Below, piece by piece: positions 25,451 through 35,386 of a stretch of 64,000 nucleotides of DNA. This stretch comes from an uncultured Ruminiclostridium sp. (lineage in GTDB: Bacteria; Bacillota; Clostridia; Oscillospirales; Ruminococcaceae), in assembly GCA_947630175.1 (NCBI GenBank), contig CANRGJ010000007.1, positions 1-64,000 of the forward strand, written 5' to 3'. Each line of letters starts with the position of its first letter. Positions within the stretch are counted from its first letter, which is position 1. A program made the position numbers and the translations under genes. The notes under the pieces were generated by a model. The model worked only from the letters and a program-made list of their open reading frames with translations, ran no database searches and was not told where the DNA came from.

Positions 25451-26860
25451 ATGGAACTTACAGATCAATCTTTTTTAGCTGAAGAAAAAATAGGAAAGCT
25501 GATGAGAAAATATTCTCTTCCCTGCATAATTTCTCTGCTTGTGGGAGCGCTTTACAACATCGTCGACCAGATATTCATAGCCAACGCAAGCTATCTCGGC
25601 TCATACGGCAACGCCGCCAACACGGTGGTATTTCCCCTCACCGTCATAGCCCTTGCAATAGCGGTTATGATAGGAGACGGCTGCTGCGCCTTTGTGAGCC
25701 TGAGCCTTGGCAAAGGGGAGCAGGACAAGGCGGGGAGCAGCATAGCTCTTTCCGTAGTTATGGCGGCGGTGAGCAGTATATTGCTCTGCGCAGTATATCT
25801 TGTTTTTGCCGACCCGATAATCACAATGTTCGGCGGCACCGTAAACGAGGAGACCTTCTCACTGTCAAAGGAATATTTCTTTTACATTTCCCTGGGTATC
25901 CCGTTTTATATGTTCGGTCAGGCGATGAATCCCGTTATCCGCGCTGACGGAAGCCCAAAATTCGCAATGGCGTCCACCTTGCTTGGCGCAGTGCTGAATA
26001 TCGTCCTCGACCCGATTTTTATTTTCGGCTTTCAGTGGGGAATGAGGGGCGCCGCAATAGCGACAGTTATCGGACAGATAGCCACCGCCCTCCTCGCCGT
26101 ATGGTATCTTTTCCATACCAAAACCGTAAAGCTGGGCAAAAAGGATCTTCATTTCAGCGGAAGAGTCGTAGCGAATACTCTTTCGCTGGGACTTTGCAGC
26201 TTTCTCTCTCAGGTGTCCCTTGTGGCGGCTATGGCGGCGATAAACAATATGGTGCGCAAATACGGCGCAATTGACCCGATTTTCGGACAGGAAACGTATG
26301 CCCAGATACCGATGGCGGTGGTCGGAATAGTGATGAAGGTATTCCAGATAGTTATTTCCATAGTCATAGGAATGGCGGCCGGCTGTATTCCCGTTGTCGG
26401 TTACAACATGGGCGCAAATAAGCGTGAACGGGTGAAAAAGCTGTTTTCTCTCCTGCTCGCCTGCGAAGCGGCGGTGGGCTTTGCCGCCCTGCTTGCGGTG
26501 GAGCTTTTGCCCCGACAGCTTATCGCTCTTTTCGGCTCGGCAAACGAAAGCGTTTACTACACGGAATTTGCAGTTAAGGCCTTTCGCATTTATCTTTGTA
26601 TGATAGTGTTCGCCTGCCTTAATAAAGCCGCCTTCATCTTCCTTCAGGCAATGGGAAAAGCGGCGGCGTCCACCGCCCTTTCAATGATAAGGGAAATAGT
26701 GTTCGGAGTTGGCTTTGCGCTGATACTGCCGCTGTTTTTCGGACTTGACGGCGTGCTTTATTCAATGCCCGTCTCGGATATTCTTACGGCAGTAGTTTCA
26801 GCCTGCATAATTTTGTCCACCTACAAACAGCTTTCCGCCGTCCCCAAAGCGGCGGTTTAG
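25451..26860 (+). CDS. MATE-family multidrug/organic cation exporter
   Basis: A 469-residue protein with 12 hydrophobic segments; GGAGG lies eight bases before ATG. The two MatE repeats are visible: ALYNIVDQIFIAN...GNAANTVVFPLT and the second repeat with AAINNMVRKYG and GMAAGCIPVVGYNMGANKRERVK, typical of Clostridial DinF/NorM-type proteins. It exports drugs or metabolites by Na+ or H+ antiport across the cytoplasmic membrane. Expression is probably limited by the leader hairpin. A bidirectional terminator follows. Confidence 0.93.
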   Translation: MELTDQSFLAEEKIGKLMRKYSLPCIISLLVGALYNIVDQIFIANASYLGSYGNAANTVVFPLTVIALAIAVMIGDGCCAFVSLSLGKGEQDKAGSSIALSVVMAAVSSILLCAVYLVFADPIITMFGGTVNEETFSLSKEYFFYISLGIPFYMFGQAMNPVIRADGSPKFAMASTLLGAVLNIVLDPIFIFGFQWGMRGAAIATVIGQIATALLAVWYLFHTKTVKLGKKDLHFSGRVVANTLSLGLCSFLSQVSLVAAMAAINNMVRKYGAIDPIFGQETYAQIPMAVVGIVMKVFQIVISIVIGMAAGCIPVVGYNMGANKRERVKKLFSLLLACEAAVGFAALLAVELLPRQLIALFGSANESVYYTEFAVKAFRIYLCMIVFACLNKAAFIFLQAMGKAAASTALSMIREIVFGVGFALILPLFFGLDGVLYSMPVSDILTAVVSACIILSTYKQLSAVPKAAV

Positions 26861-26875
26861 GCTGTCGCTCCGAAT

Positions 26876-26953
26876 AAAAAATCGGAGGTTCAACCACACT
26901 GACGCAGAAAAGCAACATTTTCTTACGTCAATGCGGCTGAACCTCCGTTTTTA
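26876..26953. terminator. Bidirectional terminator between converging genes
   Basis: CGGAGGTTCA (26883) pairs with TGAACCTCCG (26938), with an inner CTGACG/CGTCA stem, and is flanked by AAAAA and TTTTT, so it serves the MATE gene and the minus-strand ABC operon. Confidence 0.8.
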
Positions 26954-26961
26954 TTTCTAAT

Positions 26962-28725
26962 TCACGCCTGTTCAAACTGCGCCTGATAAAGCTCGTGGTA
27001 AAATCCCCCTGCCTTCATCAGCTGCTGGTGCGTGCCCTGCTCCGTCACCTTTCCGTCACGCATTACCAGAATATTGTCTGCCGAGCGCACGGTGGAAAGA
27101 CGGTGAGCGATAACAAAGCAGGTCTTGTTTTTCATCAGCTCCCGCATTGCCGCCTGTATCTGCTGTTCGGTGCGGGTATCTACGTTTGAGGTCGCCTCGT
27201 CCAGAATAAGCATATTTGCGTCGAGCAGCATAGCCCTTGCGATAGTGAGCAGCTGCTTCTGCCCCTTGGAGATACTGGTCCCGTTATCGGACAGTATCGT
27301 GTTGTACCCGTCAGGCAGCCGTGAAATATATGAATGTATCCTCGCCGCCTTCGCGGCGTTCACCACGTCCTCCATAGTCGCTCCCGGCTTGCCGTAAGCG
27401 ATATTGTCGAACACCGTGCCGTAAAACAGCCAGGTGTCCTGCAATACCATAGTGTAGGAACGCCTCAGCGAATCTCTGGTAACTCCCCGTATATCCTGCC
27501 CGTCAACGAGTATTGCGCCGCCGTCCACGTCGTAGAACCTCATCAGCAGATTTATCACAGTGGTTTTCCCTGCTCCTGTGGGACCTACTATTGCGGTGAG
27601 TGAGCCGGGCTTTGCCGTCATGCAGAAATCCTGTATAACAGGATTATCCTTGACGTATGAAAAATCAACGTTTTTAAGCTCCACCTGCCCTCTGACGTCC
27701 GTAAGCACGGCGGCGTCGGGAGCGTCGGGCTTTTCAGGCTCGGCGTCTATCAGACCGAACACGCGCTCTGCGGCGGCAAATGCGCTTTGCAGTTCAGCAA
27801 TTATGTTCGCCACCTCGTTGATAGGCCCTGAAAACTTTCTTGAATACTGAACGAAGCTGGAAAGGTCGCCGAGCATTATATCCCCTCTCAGGAACAAAAG
27901 CGCCCCGAAAACGCATACCAGCGTCAGAGAAACGTTGTTGATACAGTTTACCGCAGGACCTGTGACGGTGCCGTTTGCCTCCGCCCTTGTATAAGCGTCC
28001 GTCGCCGTTTTATTTTTCTCCTCGAATTTATCCAGGACAGCCTTTTCTCTGCCGTAAGCACGAATGGTTTTTTGTCCCGACATCATTTCTTCAACAAAGC
28101 CGTTCAGCTCTCCCAGCTTTGCGCTCCTCGCCCTGAACATCGGACGCACACGGTTTGCCAGCCATCTTGTGAATAGCGCCGTTGCAGGAACGGTGAACAC
28201 GAATATAAGCACCAGCTTTGGTGCGATAGTCAGCATCATTATAAACGACACCAATACCGTCACCACGCTTTGCAGTACCTGAAGCAGGTCGGAGGACAAG
28301 GACTGGTTTACCGTATCAACGTCGTAAATCACAATGCTGATGATATTTCCCGTCTGATACTTGTCGTAAAAGCTGACGGGAAGCCTTGTCATATTTTCAA
28401 AAATATCATGCCGCATTTGCTTTGAAACGATTTTGGAAAGCCTTATCATAACTGCGTTCAGCAGGTAGGAAAGAACTGCTGACAGCAGATAAAAGCCGCC
28501 CATAAGCAGTACGCAGAAATAAACGGTGGGAAAATCCACCTTCCCCTGACCAAGGTCTATCGCATTGATAGCCTCGCCTGACAGCTTAGGACCGTAAAGC
28601 GCCAGCAAACTGCTTGATACCGAAAGGATAAGCGCCAGCGCCAACAGCAGGCGGTTCTTTCCCAGATATTGCCACAGCCTTTTCAACAGCCGTGTTTTAT
28701 ATTGCTTTTTTTCCGTCTTTGGCAT
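26962..28725 (-). CDS. Heterodimeric ABC exporter subunit, catalytic-site type
   Basis: A 587-residue fused membrane/ATPase protein; ATG at 28725 follows AAAGGAG and overlaps the partner's stop by one base. Six hydrophobic segments, then Walker A GPTGAGKTT, Walker B MLILDEATSNVD with the catalytic Glu, and H-loop IAHRLST. Its signature is non-canonical, SISKGQKQ instead of LSGGQ. In heterodimeric exporters the degenerate signature of one subunit faces the degenerate Walker B of the other, which is what the partner gene shows. Drug or peptide efflux is the usual role; a MarR gene heads the operon. Confidence 0.93.
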   Translation of the reverse strand: MPKTEKKQYKTRLLKRLWQYLGKNRLLLALALILSVSSSLLALYGPKLSGEAINAIDLGQGKVDFPTVYFCVLLMGGFYLLSAVLSYLLNAVMIRLSKIVSKQMRHDIFENMTRLPVSFYDKYQTGNIISIVIYDVDTVNQSLSSDLLQVLQSVVTVLVSFIMMLTIAPKLVLIFVFTVPATALFTRWLANRVRPMFRARSAKLGELNGFVEEMMSGQKTIRAYGREKAVLDKFEEKNKTATDAYTRAEANGTVTGPAVNCINNVSLTLVCVFGALLFLRGDIMLGDLSSFVQYSRKFSGPINEVANIIAELQSAFAAAERVFGLIDAEPEKPDAPDAAVLTDVRGQVELKNVDFSYVKDNPVIQDFCMTAKPGSLTAIVGPTGAGKTTVINLLMRFYDVDGGAILVDGQDIRGVTRDSLRRSYTMVLQDTWLFYGTVFDNIAYGKPGATMEDVVNAAKAARIHSYISRLPDGYNTILSDNGTSISKGQKQLLTIARAMLLDANMLILDEATSNVDTRTEQQIQAAMRELMKNKTCFVIAHRLSTVRSADNILVMRDGKVTEQGTHQQLMKAGGFYHELYQAQFEQA

Positions 28726-30452
28726 CACGCAAGCTCCTTTCCCTCGCCCATCTGGGACTGAGCGATTATGCGGTATTCCTCACAGCTTTCCATAAGCTCG
28801 CTGTGCGTTCCGAAGCCTGCAATCTTTCCGTCCGACAGCACCAGGATATGGTCGCAGTTTTGTATGGAGCTTATCCTCTGGGCAATAAGTATTGTGGTGG
28901 TATCGCTGTAATTTTTGTGCAGAGCCTTTCGCAGTAATGCGTCCGTGCGGTAATCAAGGGCGGAGGAGGAATCGTCAAGGAGCAGTATTTCAGGGTGAGC
29001 CGCCAGCGCCCTTGCAATCAGTATGCGCTGTTTTTGTCCGCCTGAAAGATCGTTTCCCCTGACGGCTGTCCCTGTGTTAAGACCCTCCTCGTGCTTTTCG
29101 ATAAATTCCGCCGCCTGAGCGTCCCTTGCGGCTGTTATAACGTCCTTTTCCCCGATCTCACGGAAGAAACGTATGTTGTCGCCGATAGTCCCCTCCATAA
29201 TGAAATCGTTTTGAAATGCGGCGCCGAACATCGAGTGAAGCTCATCATAAGGAATGGTTTTCACGTCCCTTCCGTTTATAAGCACCTGTCCCTCCTGCGG
29301 GTCGTAGAACCTCATCAGCAGATTTAAAACGGTGGATTTTCCCGAGCCCGTTCCGCCAAGTATGCCAAGACTTTCTCCCTTTTTCAGCTTAAAGCTGATA
29401 TGCTCCAGATTTGCGCCCACGCCCGTGTAGGAAAAGGTCACGTCTTTAAATTCGATATGCGCAGGCTCGCTTTCCTCCTGCTTTTCATCTGCCTTTTCCA
29501 CAGTAAGCTCCTCAGGCATTGCCAGCACGTCCGCAACTCTGTGTGCGCTGGCCTCGCCCTTTGACCACATTACAAATATCCTTGTAATGCCCAGCATAGC
29601 GTTGAGTATCATCACAAAATACTGTAAGAATGCGATAATGATACCGCTTTGACTGCTTCCCGAATTTACCTGGAACGCGCCCACCAGAACCACCAGCGTA
29701 AGCCCCAGATTGAGTATCAGCGAGGTGGAGGGATTAGTCAGCGCAGTTATCATTCCCGCCTTCTGATCTATCCGTGTAAGCTCACTGTTCACACCGTTGA
29801 ACCGCTTTTTTTCATAATCCGTCTTGCTTAGCGCCTTGATGACCCGAACTCCCGTGATATTTTCCTGAAGCACTCTCACAACGCTGTCCAGCACTCCCTG
29901 CTCCTCCTTATAAAGCGGGACGCTTTTCTTTGTGACGAAATACACGATGATACCGATGATAGGCAGCATACACAAAAGCACCAGCGACAGCACCCTGTCC
30001 ATTCCCAGCATCATCACCATTCCGCCCAGCAGGAGTATGGGCGCTCTTATCCCGAGCCTTTGCATACGGGCAAGCAGTTGATTTATGTTGTATGTATCGC
30101 TTGTTAGCCTTGATTCCGCCGAGGAAACGGTGAGCCTGTCCATCTGCCCCGAGGAAAGACGTTCCAGCTTTTCAAACAGATCACAGCGCAGTTTTCGCGT
30201 TATCTTCCCCGAGCTTACAGCGGACATACGGTTTGCGCAGACGTTTGCGGCAAGACACCCTGCGGCGCACACGAGCATAAGCCCGCCGTACAGGAAGATA
30301 GGCGTCAGCTCCCCTGCGGGCACAACGTCGTCCAGTATTATTTCCATAAAATAAGGGATAAGCAGCTCCATCACTGCTCCCACCAGCTTTATCAGCATTG
30401 TGACAATGATATACGGCACATAAGGCCTGATATATTTTCCTAACTTTTCCAT
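28725..30452 (-). CDS. Heterodimeric ABC exporter subunit, degenerate-site type
   Basis: A 575-residue fused membrane/ATPase protein with six hydrophobic segments. Walker A is GGTGSGKST, the signature LSGGQKQR is canonical, but Walker B reads ILLLDDSSSALD: the catalytic Glu is Asp, and the switch is Gln (IAQRISS) instead of His. This pattern marks the non-hydrolysing site of BmrC/D- or TM287/288-type exporters. ATG 30452 overlaps the MarR stop, and its own stop overlaps the partner's start, so all three genes are coupled. Confidence 0.93.
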   Translation of the reverse strand: MEKLGKYIRPYVPYIIVTMLIKLVGAVMELLIPYFMEIILDDVVPAGELTPIFLYGGLMLVCAAGCLAANVCANRMSAVSSGKITRKLRCDLFEKLERLSSGQMDRLTVSSAESRLTSDTYNINQLLARMQRLGIRAPILLLGGMVMMLGMDRVLSLVLLCMLPIIGIIVYFVTKKSVPLYKEEQGVLDSVVRVLQENITGVRVIKALSKTDYEKKRFNGVNSELTRIDQKAGMITALTNPSTSLILNLGLTLVVLVGAFQVNSGSSQSGIIIAFLQYFVMILNAMLGITRIFVMWSKGEASAHRVADVLAMPEELTVEKADEKQEESEPAHIEFKDVTFSYTGVGANLEHISFKLKKGESLGILGGTGSGKSTVLNLLMRFYDPQEGQVLINGRDVKTIPYDELHSMFGAAFQNDFIMEGTIGDNIRFFREIGEKDVITAARDAQAAEFIEKHEEGLNTGTAVRGNDLSGGQKQRILIARALAAHPEILLLDDSSSALDYRTDALLRKALHKNYSDTTTILIAQRISSIQNCDHILVLSDGKIAGFGTHSELMESCEEYRIIAQSQMGEGKELA

Positions 30453-30883
30453 CAGCCCTCCGTTTTCCCGAAAGCGTCAGCCCTGCGTTTTATTTTCTTC
30501 AGTATCTCGCTTACGGCGTAAATATCATCTTCCGTAAGCCCGCTTGTAACAAAGCTGTCCCATTCCGTTTGCTTTTTCAGTATCTCAGGCAGGAGAGAAA
30601 GCGCCCTTTCCGTGGGATAAAGCCGCAGTATCCGCTTGTCTGCGCTGTCGTTCTCACGGCGGACGTAGCCGTTTTCCTCCAGAAAAGCCACCTGCCTTGC
30701 AATATTGCTCTTGTCAGCATAAAGCCTTTTTGCAAGCTGATCCTGCGATATTCCCGGCTCCGCGCATATTTCCGTGATATAACCCGCGTGAAATCCCTTA
30801 AGTCCCAGCCCCTCCATATATCCCGCTTTATATCTCATCTGACAGCGGTCGATGTCGTGTATCGTTTTGATTATGCCGTTCAT
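30452..30883 (-). CDS. MarR-family regulator of the ABC exporter operon
   Basis: A 143-residue protein with the MarR winged helix: EPGISQDQLAKRLYADKSNIARQVAFLEENGYVRR and wing ENDSADKRILRLYPTERA. MarR proteins repress efflux operons and release DNA when phenolic or drug ligands bind. It is first in a three-gene operon and has a clear palindrome over its transcription start. Confidence 0.92.
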   Translation of the reverse strand: MNGIIKTIHDIDRCQMRYKAGYMEGLGLKGFHAGYITEICAEPGISQDQLAKRLYADKSNIARQVAFLEENGYVRRENDSADKRILRLYPTERALSLLPEILKKQTEWDSFVTSGLTEDDIYAVSEILKKIKRRADAFGKTEG

Positions 30884-30896
30884 AGCTCCCTCCGAT

Positions 30897-30945
30897 TTAG
30901 TTGCGTTTGCAACTAAACTATATCACATAAATCCTCCCTTGTCAA
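30897..30945 (-). promoter_or_regulatory. MarR operon promoter with palindromic operator
   Basis: Minus strand TTGACA (30945-30940), 17 bases, TATAGT (30922-30917). Immediately downstream is TTAGTTGC-GTTT-GCAACTAA (30897-30916), a perfect eight-base inverted repeat of MarR operator type covering the start site. Confidence 0.8.
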
Positions 30946-30975
30946 CTCTGCTCTTATAAAAATTTTGCCGAACAC

Positions 30976-31010
30976 AACAAAAACGACCCCCTCAGACCAA
31001 GCGGGTCGTT
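30976..31010 (-). terminator. Terminator after the choloylglycine hydrolase gene
   Basis: On the minus strand ACGACCC pairs with GGGTCGT followed by TTTTTGTT. Confidence 0.7.
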
Positions 31011-31029
31011 ATCTGCTTTTTACAAAATC

Positions 31030-32001
31030 TCAGTTTTGCATAAATATCTGCTGTTCCATAATAAGCGGATAGCTTGCAAGCTCTGATGAATCAAGGTTTT
31101 CCCTGTACATATCCACGCCTGTTATGCGGCTGTTTTCATAGGTGGTGTAGTAATATATCCCCTTGTCAATATTACAGCAGGAGGAATATATAGTGTGTTC
31201 CCAGCCGCCCTCCACCTTACAGCAGCCCTTTTGCTGTTCCACTGAGGAGAGAATGTGGAAGAACTGGCTTACGCTTTCCTCCTCCGTATCTCCCGAAACC
31301 GAATTTGCAAGAGTGAATGCGGCTTTTATAAAGCGTGACGCCGAGGACATATCTCCCGGCAGTCCGATAGTCCCCATACCTCTGCTGTAAGGATTTATTT
31401 TCAGCTTTTCCGAGAAATTGTTTTCAGGGTCCTCGGCGGACAAAGACATATAGTTTGCCAGATTTGTTATATGATAATCGAAGGTGGGATTGTTGGTCAT
31501 AACGCCCACAGGGTCGTCATATATCTTAAGCCCCTCCTTTACCGATTCCACAACAATGCTCTCCTCCCTGTCCGATATAATCCAGTGAAGAGGCGAAAGG
31601 GGAAGCTCATCACTGAAATTATCGTTCATCAGGTTAAGCCTCGACAGCTTTTCGCGAGCCTCCCCCACGTTTGCGCACTGACCCAGTATCCATGGGATAA
31701 ATTCAAATGGAGAAACATTGTCCCTGCCCTTTTCTTCGGGCTTGTAATCAGCGTTGTACGGGAAATTCAGCCCCGCCATACTCAGCCCCTTTTCATTTGT
31801 TGCGTCGTAGTAAAGGGGATAATTTTCCTGAACATACGCCATTCCTATCATAGCGTAATGGCTTTTCATCTCTCCCATTCTGCGGAAAACGAAAGGATAA
31901 TTTCTGGGAGTAATTGTGACGGTCTGATTATATGCAAATTCATAATCAAGATTTCTCCCGAAATAATGGTCTTTTGTTTTGTAAGCAATTGCGGTGCACA
32001 T
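31030..32001 (-). CDS. Choloylglycine hydrolase family enzyme (bile salt hydrolase / penicillin V acylase)
   Basis: A 323-residue Ntn-hydrolase. Starting at ATG 32001, the protein begins MCTAIAY, so removal of Met exposes Cys2, the nucleophile. Other active-site residues are in place: Arg and Asp in YFGRNLDYEFAYN, Asn in TNEKGLSMAGLNFP, Asn in VGVMTNNPTFDYH and Arg in MSSASRFIKAAF. No signal peptide, so cytoplasmic. The family cleaves glycine or taurine from bile salts, or acyl groups from penicillin V or N-acyl-homoserine lactones; sequence alone does not decide which. It lies 16 bases after a hybrid sensor kinase, in the same direction. Confidence 0.92.
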   Translation of the reverse strand: MCTAIAYKTKDHYFGRNLDYEFAYNQTVTITPRNYPFVFRRMGEMKSHYAMIGMAYVQENYPLYYDATNEKGLSMAGLNFPYNADYKPEEKGRDNVSPFEFIPWILGQCANVGEAREKLSRLNLMNDNFSDELPLSPLHWIISDREESIVVESVKEGLKIYDDPVGVMTNNPTFDYHITNLANYMSLSAEDPENNFSEKLKINPYSRGMGTIGLPGDMSSASRFIKAAFTLANSVSGDTEEESVSQFFHILSSVEQQKGCCKVEGGWEHTIYSSCCNIDKGIYYYTTYENSRITGVDMYRENLDSSELASYPLIMEQQIFMQN

Positions 32002-32017
32002 AGTTTTTCCTCCGTTA

Positions 32018-35000
32018 TCATTTATCTTCGCTGAATATTTCAGCCAGCAGGGAATTGAGCTTTTCAAAATCTATGGGCTTTGGCAGGTGACCGTTCATTC
32101 CCGCCCCCATAGCCCGTTCGCGGTCCTCCTCAAAGGCGTTTGCCGTCATTGCGATTATGGGGATCTCAGACACGATAGGATTGCCCATCGAGCGAATCGC
32201 GCGGGTAGCGGAATATCCGTCCATTATCGGCATTTGTATATCCATAAGCACGAGGTCGTAATATCCGGGCTTTTCGTCGCTCAGCATTTCGCAGGCCTGC
32301 TGACCGTTTTCAGCGCTTTCAACTTCAAATCCCGCCTCTTTAAGTATTTCCTCTGCAATTTCACGGTTAAGCTCATTGTCCTCCGCCAGCAGTATGCGCT
32401 TGCCCTTGAAATTGTTCACCGCTTCAACTGGCGCTTTCTTTTCAGACTCCTCTTTTACCTTCAGCCCAAGGCTTTGCTCAAGCGTCTGGTGCAGGTCGGA
32501 GGCGAACAGCGGCTTGCTGATAAAGCCTGTAACTCCCGCCTGCCTTGCCTCCTGCTCAATATCCGCCCAGTCGTAAGCAGACATAAGGATTATAGGCGAT
32601 TCCTCACCAACTATCTTTCGTATCTCACGGACGGTTTCAATACCGCTTAGCTCAGGCATCGACCAGTCTACGATATAGACCTCAAACGGGTCCGTCATTT
32701 CCTCCGCCTCGCTGGTGCGGGCGATAGCCTCGCGTCCCGACAACGCCCATTCTGCTCTCATTCCTATCTGCCTCAGCATTTTCGACACGCTCTGACAGCA
32801 CACCATATCGTCGTCCACCACAAGCCCTCTGAACCCCTTAAGCTCTGCGATAGGAGCCATCTCCTTGTGTGCGGCGGAAAAACGCAGTTCAAGATTTACC
32901 GTGAAGGTAGTGCCCTTACCCTGCTCGCTGTCCACCTTTATCGTGCCGCCCATCATATCCACGATATTTTTTGTGATAGCCATACCGAGCCCTGTGCCTT
33001 GTATGCCGCTTACCGTGGAGGACTGCTCACGGGTGAACGGGTCGAACACCGTCTTTGCAAATTCGGGGCTCATTCCTATACCCGTATCGCTCACCTTAAA
33101 TTCATACAGCCCGCGCTTCGGGGAACGCGAGGGCTTTTGCGTCACACGAACGGCGACCGTGCCTCCTACGGGCGTGAATTTTATCGCATTGGAGGTAAGA
33201 TTAAGCAGCATCTGATTAAGCCTCAGCCTGTCGCAGTACACCTCCTCGTCCGCAATATCCACCGTGTCTATGAACAGCTCCATTCGCTTTGCGTGGATAT
33301 CCGACTGTATGATGTTTCTCAGGCTTTGCAGAATATCCGCCAGATTTTCGGGGCGTTCGTTGATAGTCACCTTTCCCGACTCGATTCGGCTCATATCCAG
33401 CACGTCGTTGATAAGGGAAAGCAAATGGTTTGACGCCTGCGCTATCTTTGCCAGATAGTCCTTTGCCCGTTCCTTGTTGTCAAGATGGGTGGTAGTCAGC
33501 GCAGTATAGCCTATGATAGCGTTCATCGGTGTGCGTATATCGTGAGACATATTATTGAGGAACGTGGTCTTTGCACGGTTAGCGGCGTCCGCCGCCTGAA
33601 GGGCATTGGTAAGCTCCTCAGTCTTTTTTTCCAGTTCGCTTGTTGCAATAGCTATCTTTTTCTTAAGCTGTTTCTGGTTTCGTGTGCGCACTGTTAGCAT
33701 AGCGATTACGAACAGCAAAAGAAGAATGATGATGACCGCAACTACCGTATAAACAGGATTTCGGTACAAAAAGGCGACAAAACTGTTTTCGTTTTCATGC
33801 ACCCTGTCTATCTCCCTTGACATAATACCGTCAAGCTCAGCGTCAGTAAAGCTGTCTGCACCCTTGTCCAGCAGGGAAAGAAGATACCGTCCGCCGCTGA
33901 CGTTGTTCCCCACGGCGTAAGACAGCGATGTTTCTCCGAACACGAGAGAAGAAAGCCTGTTTCGCACGTCATTCTGAACGTATCTTTCAGCGGTGTAGGA
34001 GAACAGTATCGTGGCGTCCGCCTCACCGTTCAGCACCGCTTGAACGCAATCGTCCGTCGTGGGATATCTTATTATTGCTTCCTTGGGATAGCGGCTTGCG
34101 ATAAGATCTTCCAGCTCGTCCGCCCTTTCAGTTACCGCAAGGCGGTTTGCCGTTCCCGTAAAGCCGTCCAGCGTGAGCCTTGCGAAATTGGTCTGAAAAT
34201 ACGGCAGAGTTATCTTGTAGCCCTCTTCCTCCGCCAGATAAAAATCTCCCGCAAAGTCCAGCACCACGTCCGCCTCTCCCGCCGCACGCAGAGCGTAATA
34301 TTCGTTCGTGTCCCTGACAGGAATAAATTCGTATTTCAGCTCCAGCTTCTGCGCCAGCCTGTCAAACAGCGCAGGCAGTATCCCCTGTGCTTGTCCGTCC
34401 TCGAAATAGCAGTACGGTACTCTTTCGGGATTTATCAGCAGTTTAAGCGGCTTTCCCGAAGAGTGCAGCTCATCAAGAAAGGCTCTTTCCCCAGCGTTTA
34501 AAATGACTGCGCCCGAGCTGTCCGTGGAGTAATAGACTTCATGCAGCATATCCCGCCAGTTCGGGTCGTGAAGATCCATTTCGTTTATTGCGGCGTTTAT
34601 CCTTTCCATAAGCGCCGTATCGTTTTTATTCGTGCATATGTAGAAAGGGCTTGCGTCAAAGGATTCAAGCAGCCACTCGTTGTCCAGCAGTCTCAGGCTT
34701 CCCGTTACCGCCGCGTCCACCTCGCCGTTTTGCAGAGCCTCCGACAGTTCCTCCTGCTCCGCAAAGTATCTGGGAGTAAAGGTAAACGAATGTTCCTTCG
34801 CAAACCGTTCAAAATTCTGATTTTTGGAGTTGCCCTCCAGCATACCTATGGTTATCCCGTCGTATGAGGAATAATCTCCCTCCGTCAGCTCCTCGTTTCC
34901 CGCCTTTACGGTAAGTATCGTTGAGTTCACGCCGATAGACTGCTCGGAGAAAAGAAATTCCTTCTCCCTCTCCTCGGTCTTTGAAACGGAGGTAACTATG

Positions 35001-35299
35001 TCCACCTCGCCGTTTTTCAGCATTTCCAGCGAATCCGCATACGACCTGTCATATCCCACGTATTCATACGACCAGCCTCCGTGTATGGACAGCCTTTGCA
35101 GAAATTCATAGCCGTAGCCGCTTCTGCGCCCGTTTTCATCAATAGTGTGATATCCCGAAAAAGCGAAAAATCCCACCCGAAGCACCTCAGGCTGTTCCTG
35201 CGCAGATACCGCAAATGCGGAAAAGCACGGTATCGTCATTACCGCCGCCAGCGCAAGGCTTATCAGATGTTTCTTGAAAGAACGTTTTTTTATTCCCAT
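32018..35299 (-). CDS. Hybrid sensor kinase: two SBP_bac_3 sensors, HisKA, HATPase_c, two REC
   Basis: A 1093-residue protein; ATG 35299 follows GGAGG and begins with a basic signal peptide ending at SAFAVSAQ. Two amino-acid-binding-type modules occupy about residues 37-270 (RVGFFAFSGYHTIDENGRRSGYGYEF...) and 285-500, then one membrane helix at about 510-535. The H-box is NNMSHDIRTPMNAIIGY with His near 586, followed by ATPase boxes (LTSNAIKFTP, DTGIGMSPEF, GTGLGMAITKNIV) and two receivers (VYIVDWSMPELSG; RILLAEDNELNRE ... LVLMDIQMPIMDGY). No output domain, so it probably feeds a phosphorelay. Probably co-transcribed with the choloylglycine hydrolase. Confidence 0.93.
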   Translation of the reverse strand: MGIKKRSFKKHLISLALAAVMTIPCFSAFAVSAQEQPEVLRVGFFAFSGYHTIDENGRRSGYGYEFLQRLSIHGGWSYEYVGYDRSYADSLEMLKNGEVDIVTSVSKTEEREKEFLFSEQSIGVNSTILTVKAGNEELTEGDYSSYDGITIGMLEGNSKNQNFERFAKEHSFTFTPRYFAEQEELSEALQNGEVDAAVTGSLRLLDNEWLLESFDASPFYICTNKNDTALMERINAAINEMDLHDPNWRDMLHEVYYSTDSSGAVILNAGERAFLDELHSSGKPLKLLINPERVPYCYFEDGQAQGILPALFDRLAQKLELKYEFIPVRDTNEYYALRAAGEADVVLDFAGDFYLAEEEGYKITLPYFQTNFARLTLDGFTGTANRLAVTERADELEDLIASRYPKEAIIRYPTTDDCVQAVLNGEADATILFSYTAERYVQNDVRNRLSSLVFGETSLSYAVGNNVSGGRYLLSLLDKGADSFTDAELDGIMSREIDRVHENENSFVAFLYRNPVYTVVAVIIILLLLFVIAMLTVRTRNQKQLKKKIAIATSELEKKTEELTNALQAADAANRAKTTFLNNMSHDIRTPMNAIIGYTALTTTHLDNKERAKDYLAKIAQASNHLLSLINDVLDMSRIESGKVTINERPENLADILQSLRNIIQSDIHAKRMELFIDTVDIADEEVYCDRLRLNQMLLNLTSNAIKFTPVGGTVAVRVTQKPSRSPKRGLYEFKVSDTGIGMSPEFAKTVFDPFTREQSSTVSGIQGTGLGMAITKNIVDMMGGTIKVDSEQGKGTTFTVNLELRFSAAHKEMAPIAELKGFRGLVVDDDMVCCQSVSKMLRQIGMRAEWALSGREAIARTSEAEEMTDPFEVYIVDWSMPELSGIETVREIRKIVGEESPIILMSAYDWADIEQEARQAGVTGFISKPLFASDLHQTLEQSLGLKVKEESEKKAPVEAVNNFKGKRILLAEDNELNREIAEEILKEAGFEVESAENGQQACEMLSDEKPGYYDLVLMDIQMPIMDGYSATRAIRSMGNPIVSEIPIIAMTANAFEEDRERAMGAGMNGHLPKPIDFEKLNSLLAEIFSEDK

Positions 35300-35357
35300 A
35301 AAAGGCTTCCTCCCGTTAAATACGGACTTTATTTCAGCTTGATCATGCACTGTTACC

Positions 35358-35386
35358 ATTATACAGCAAAAGCCCTTTAAATGCAA
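35358..35386 (-). promoter_or_regulatory. Promoter of the dual-SBP kinase gene
   Basis: Minus strand TTGCAT (35386-35381), 17 bases, TATAAT (35363-35358), about 60 bases before the start codon. The rest of the 340-base divergent gap holds no gene I trust. Confidence 0.65.
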
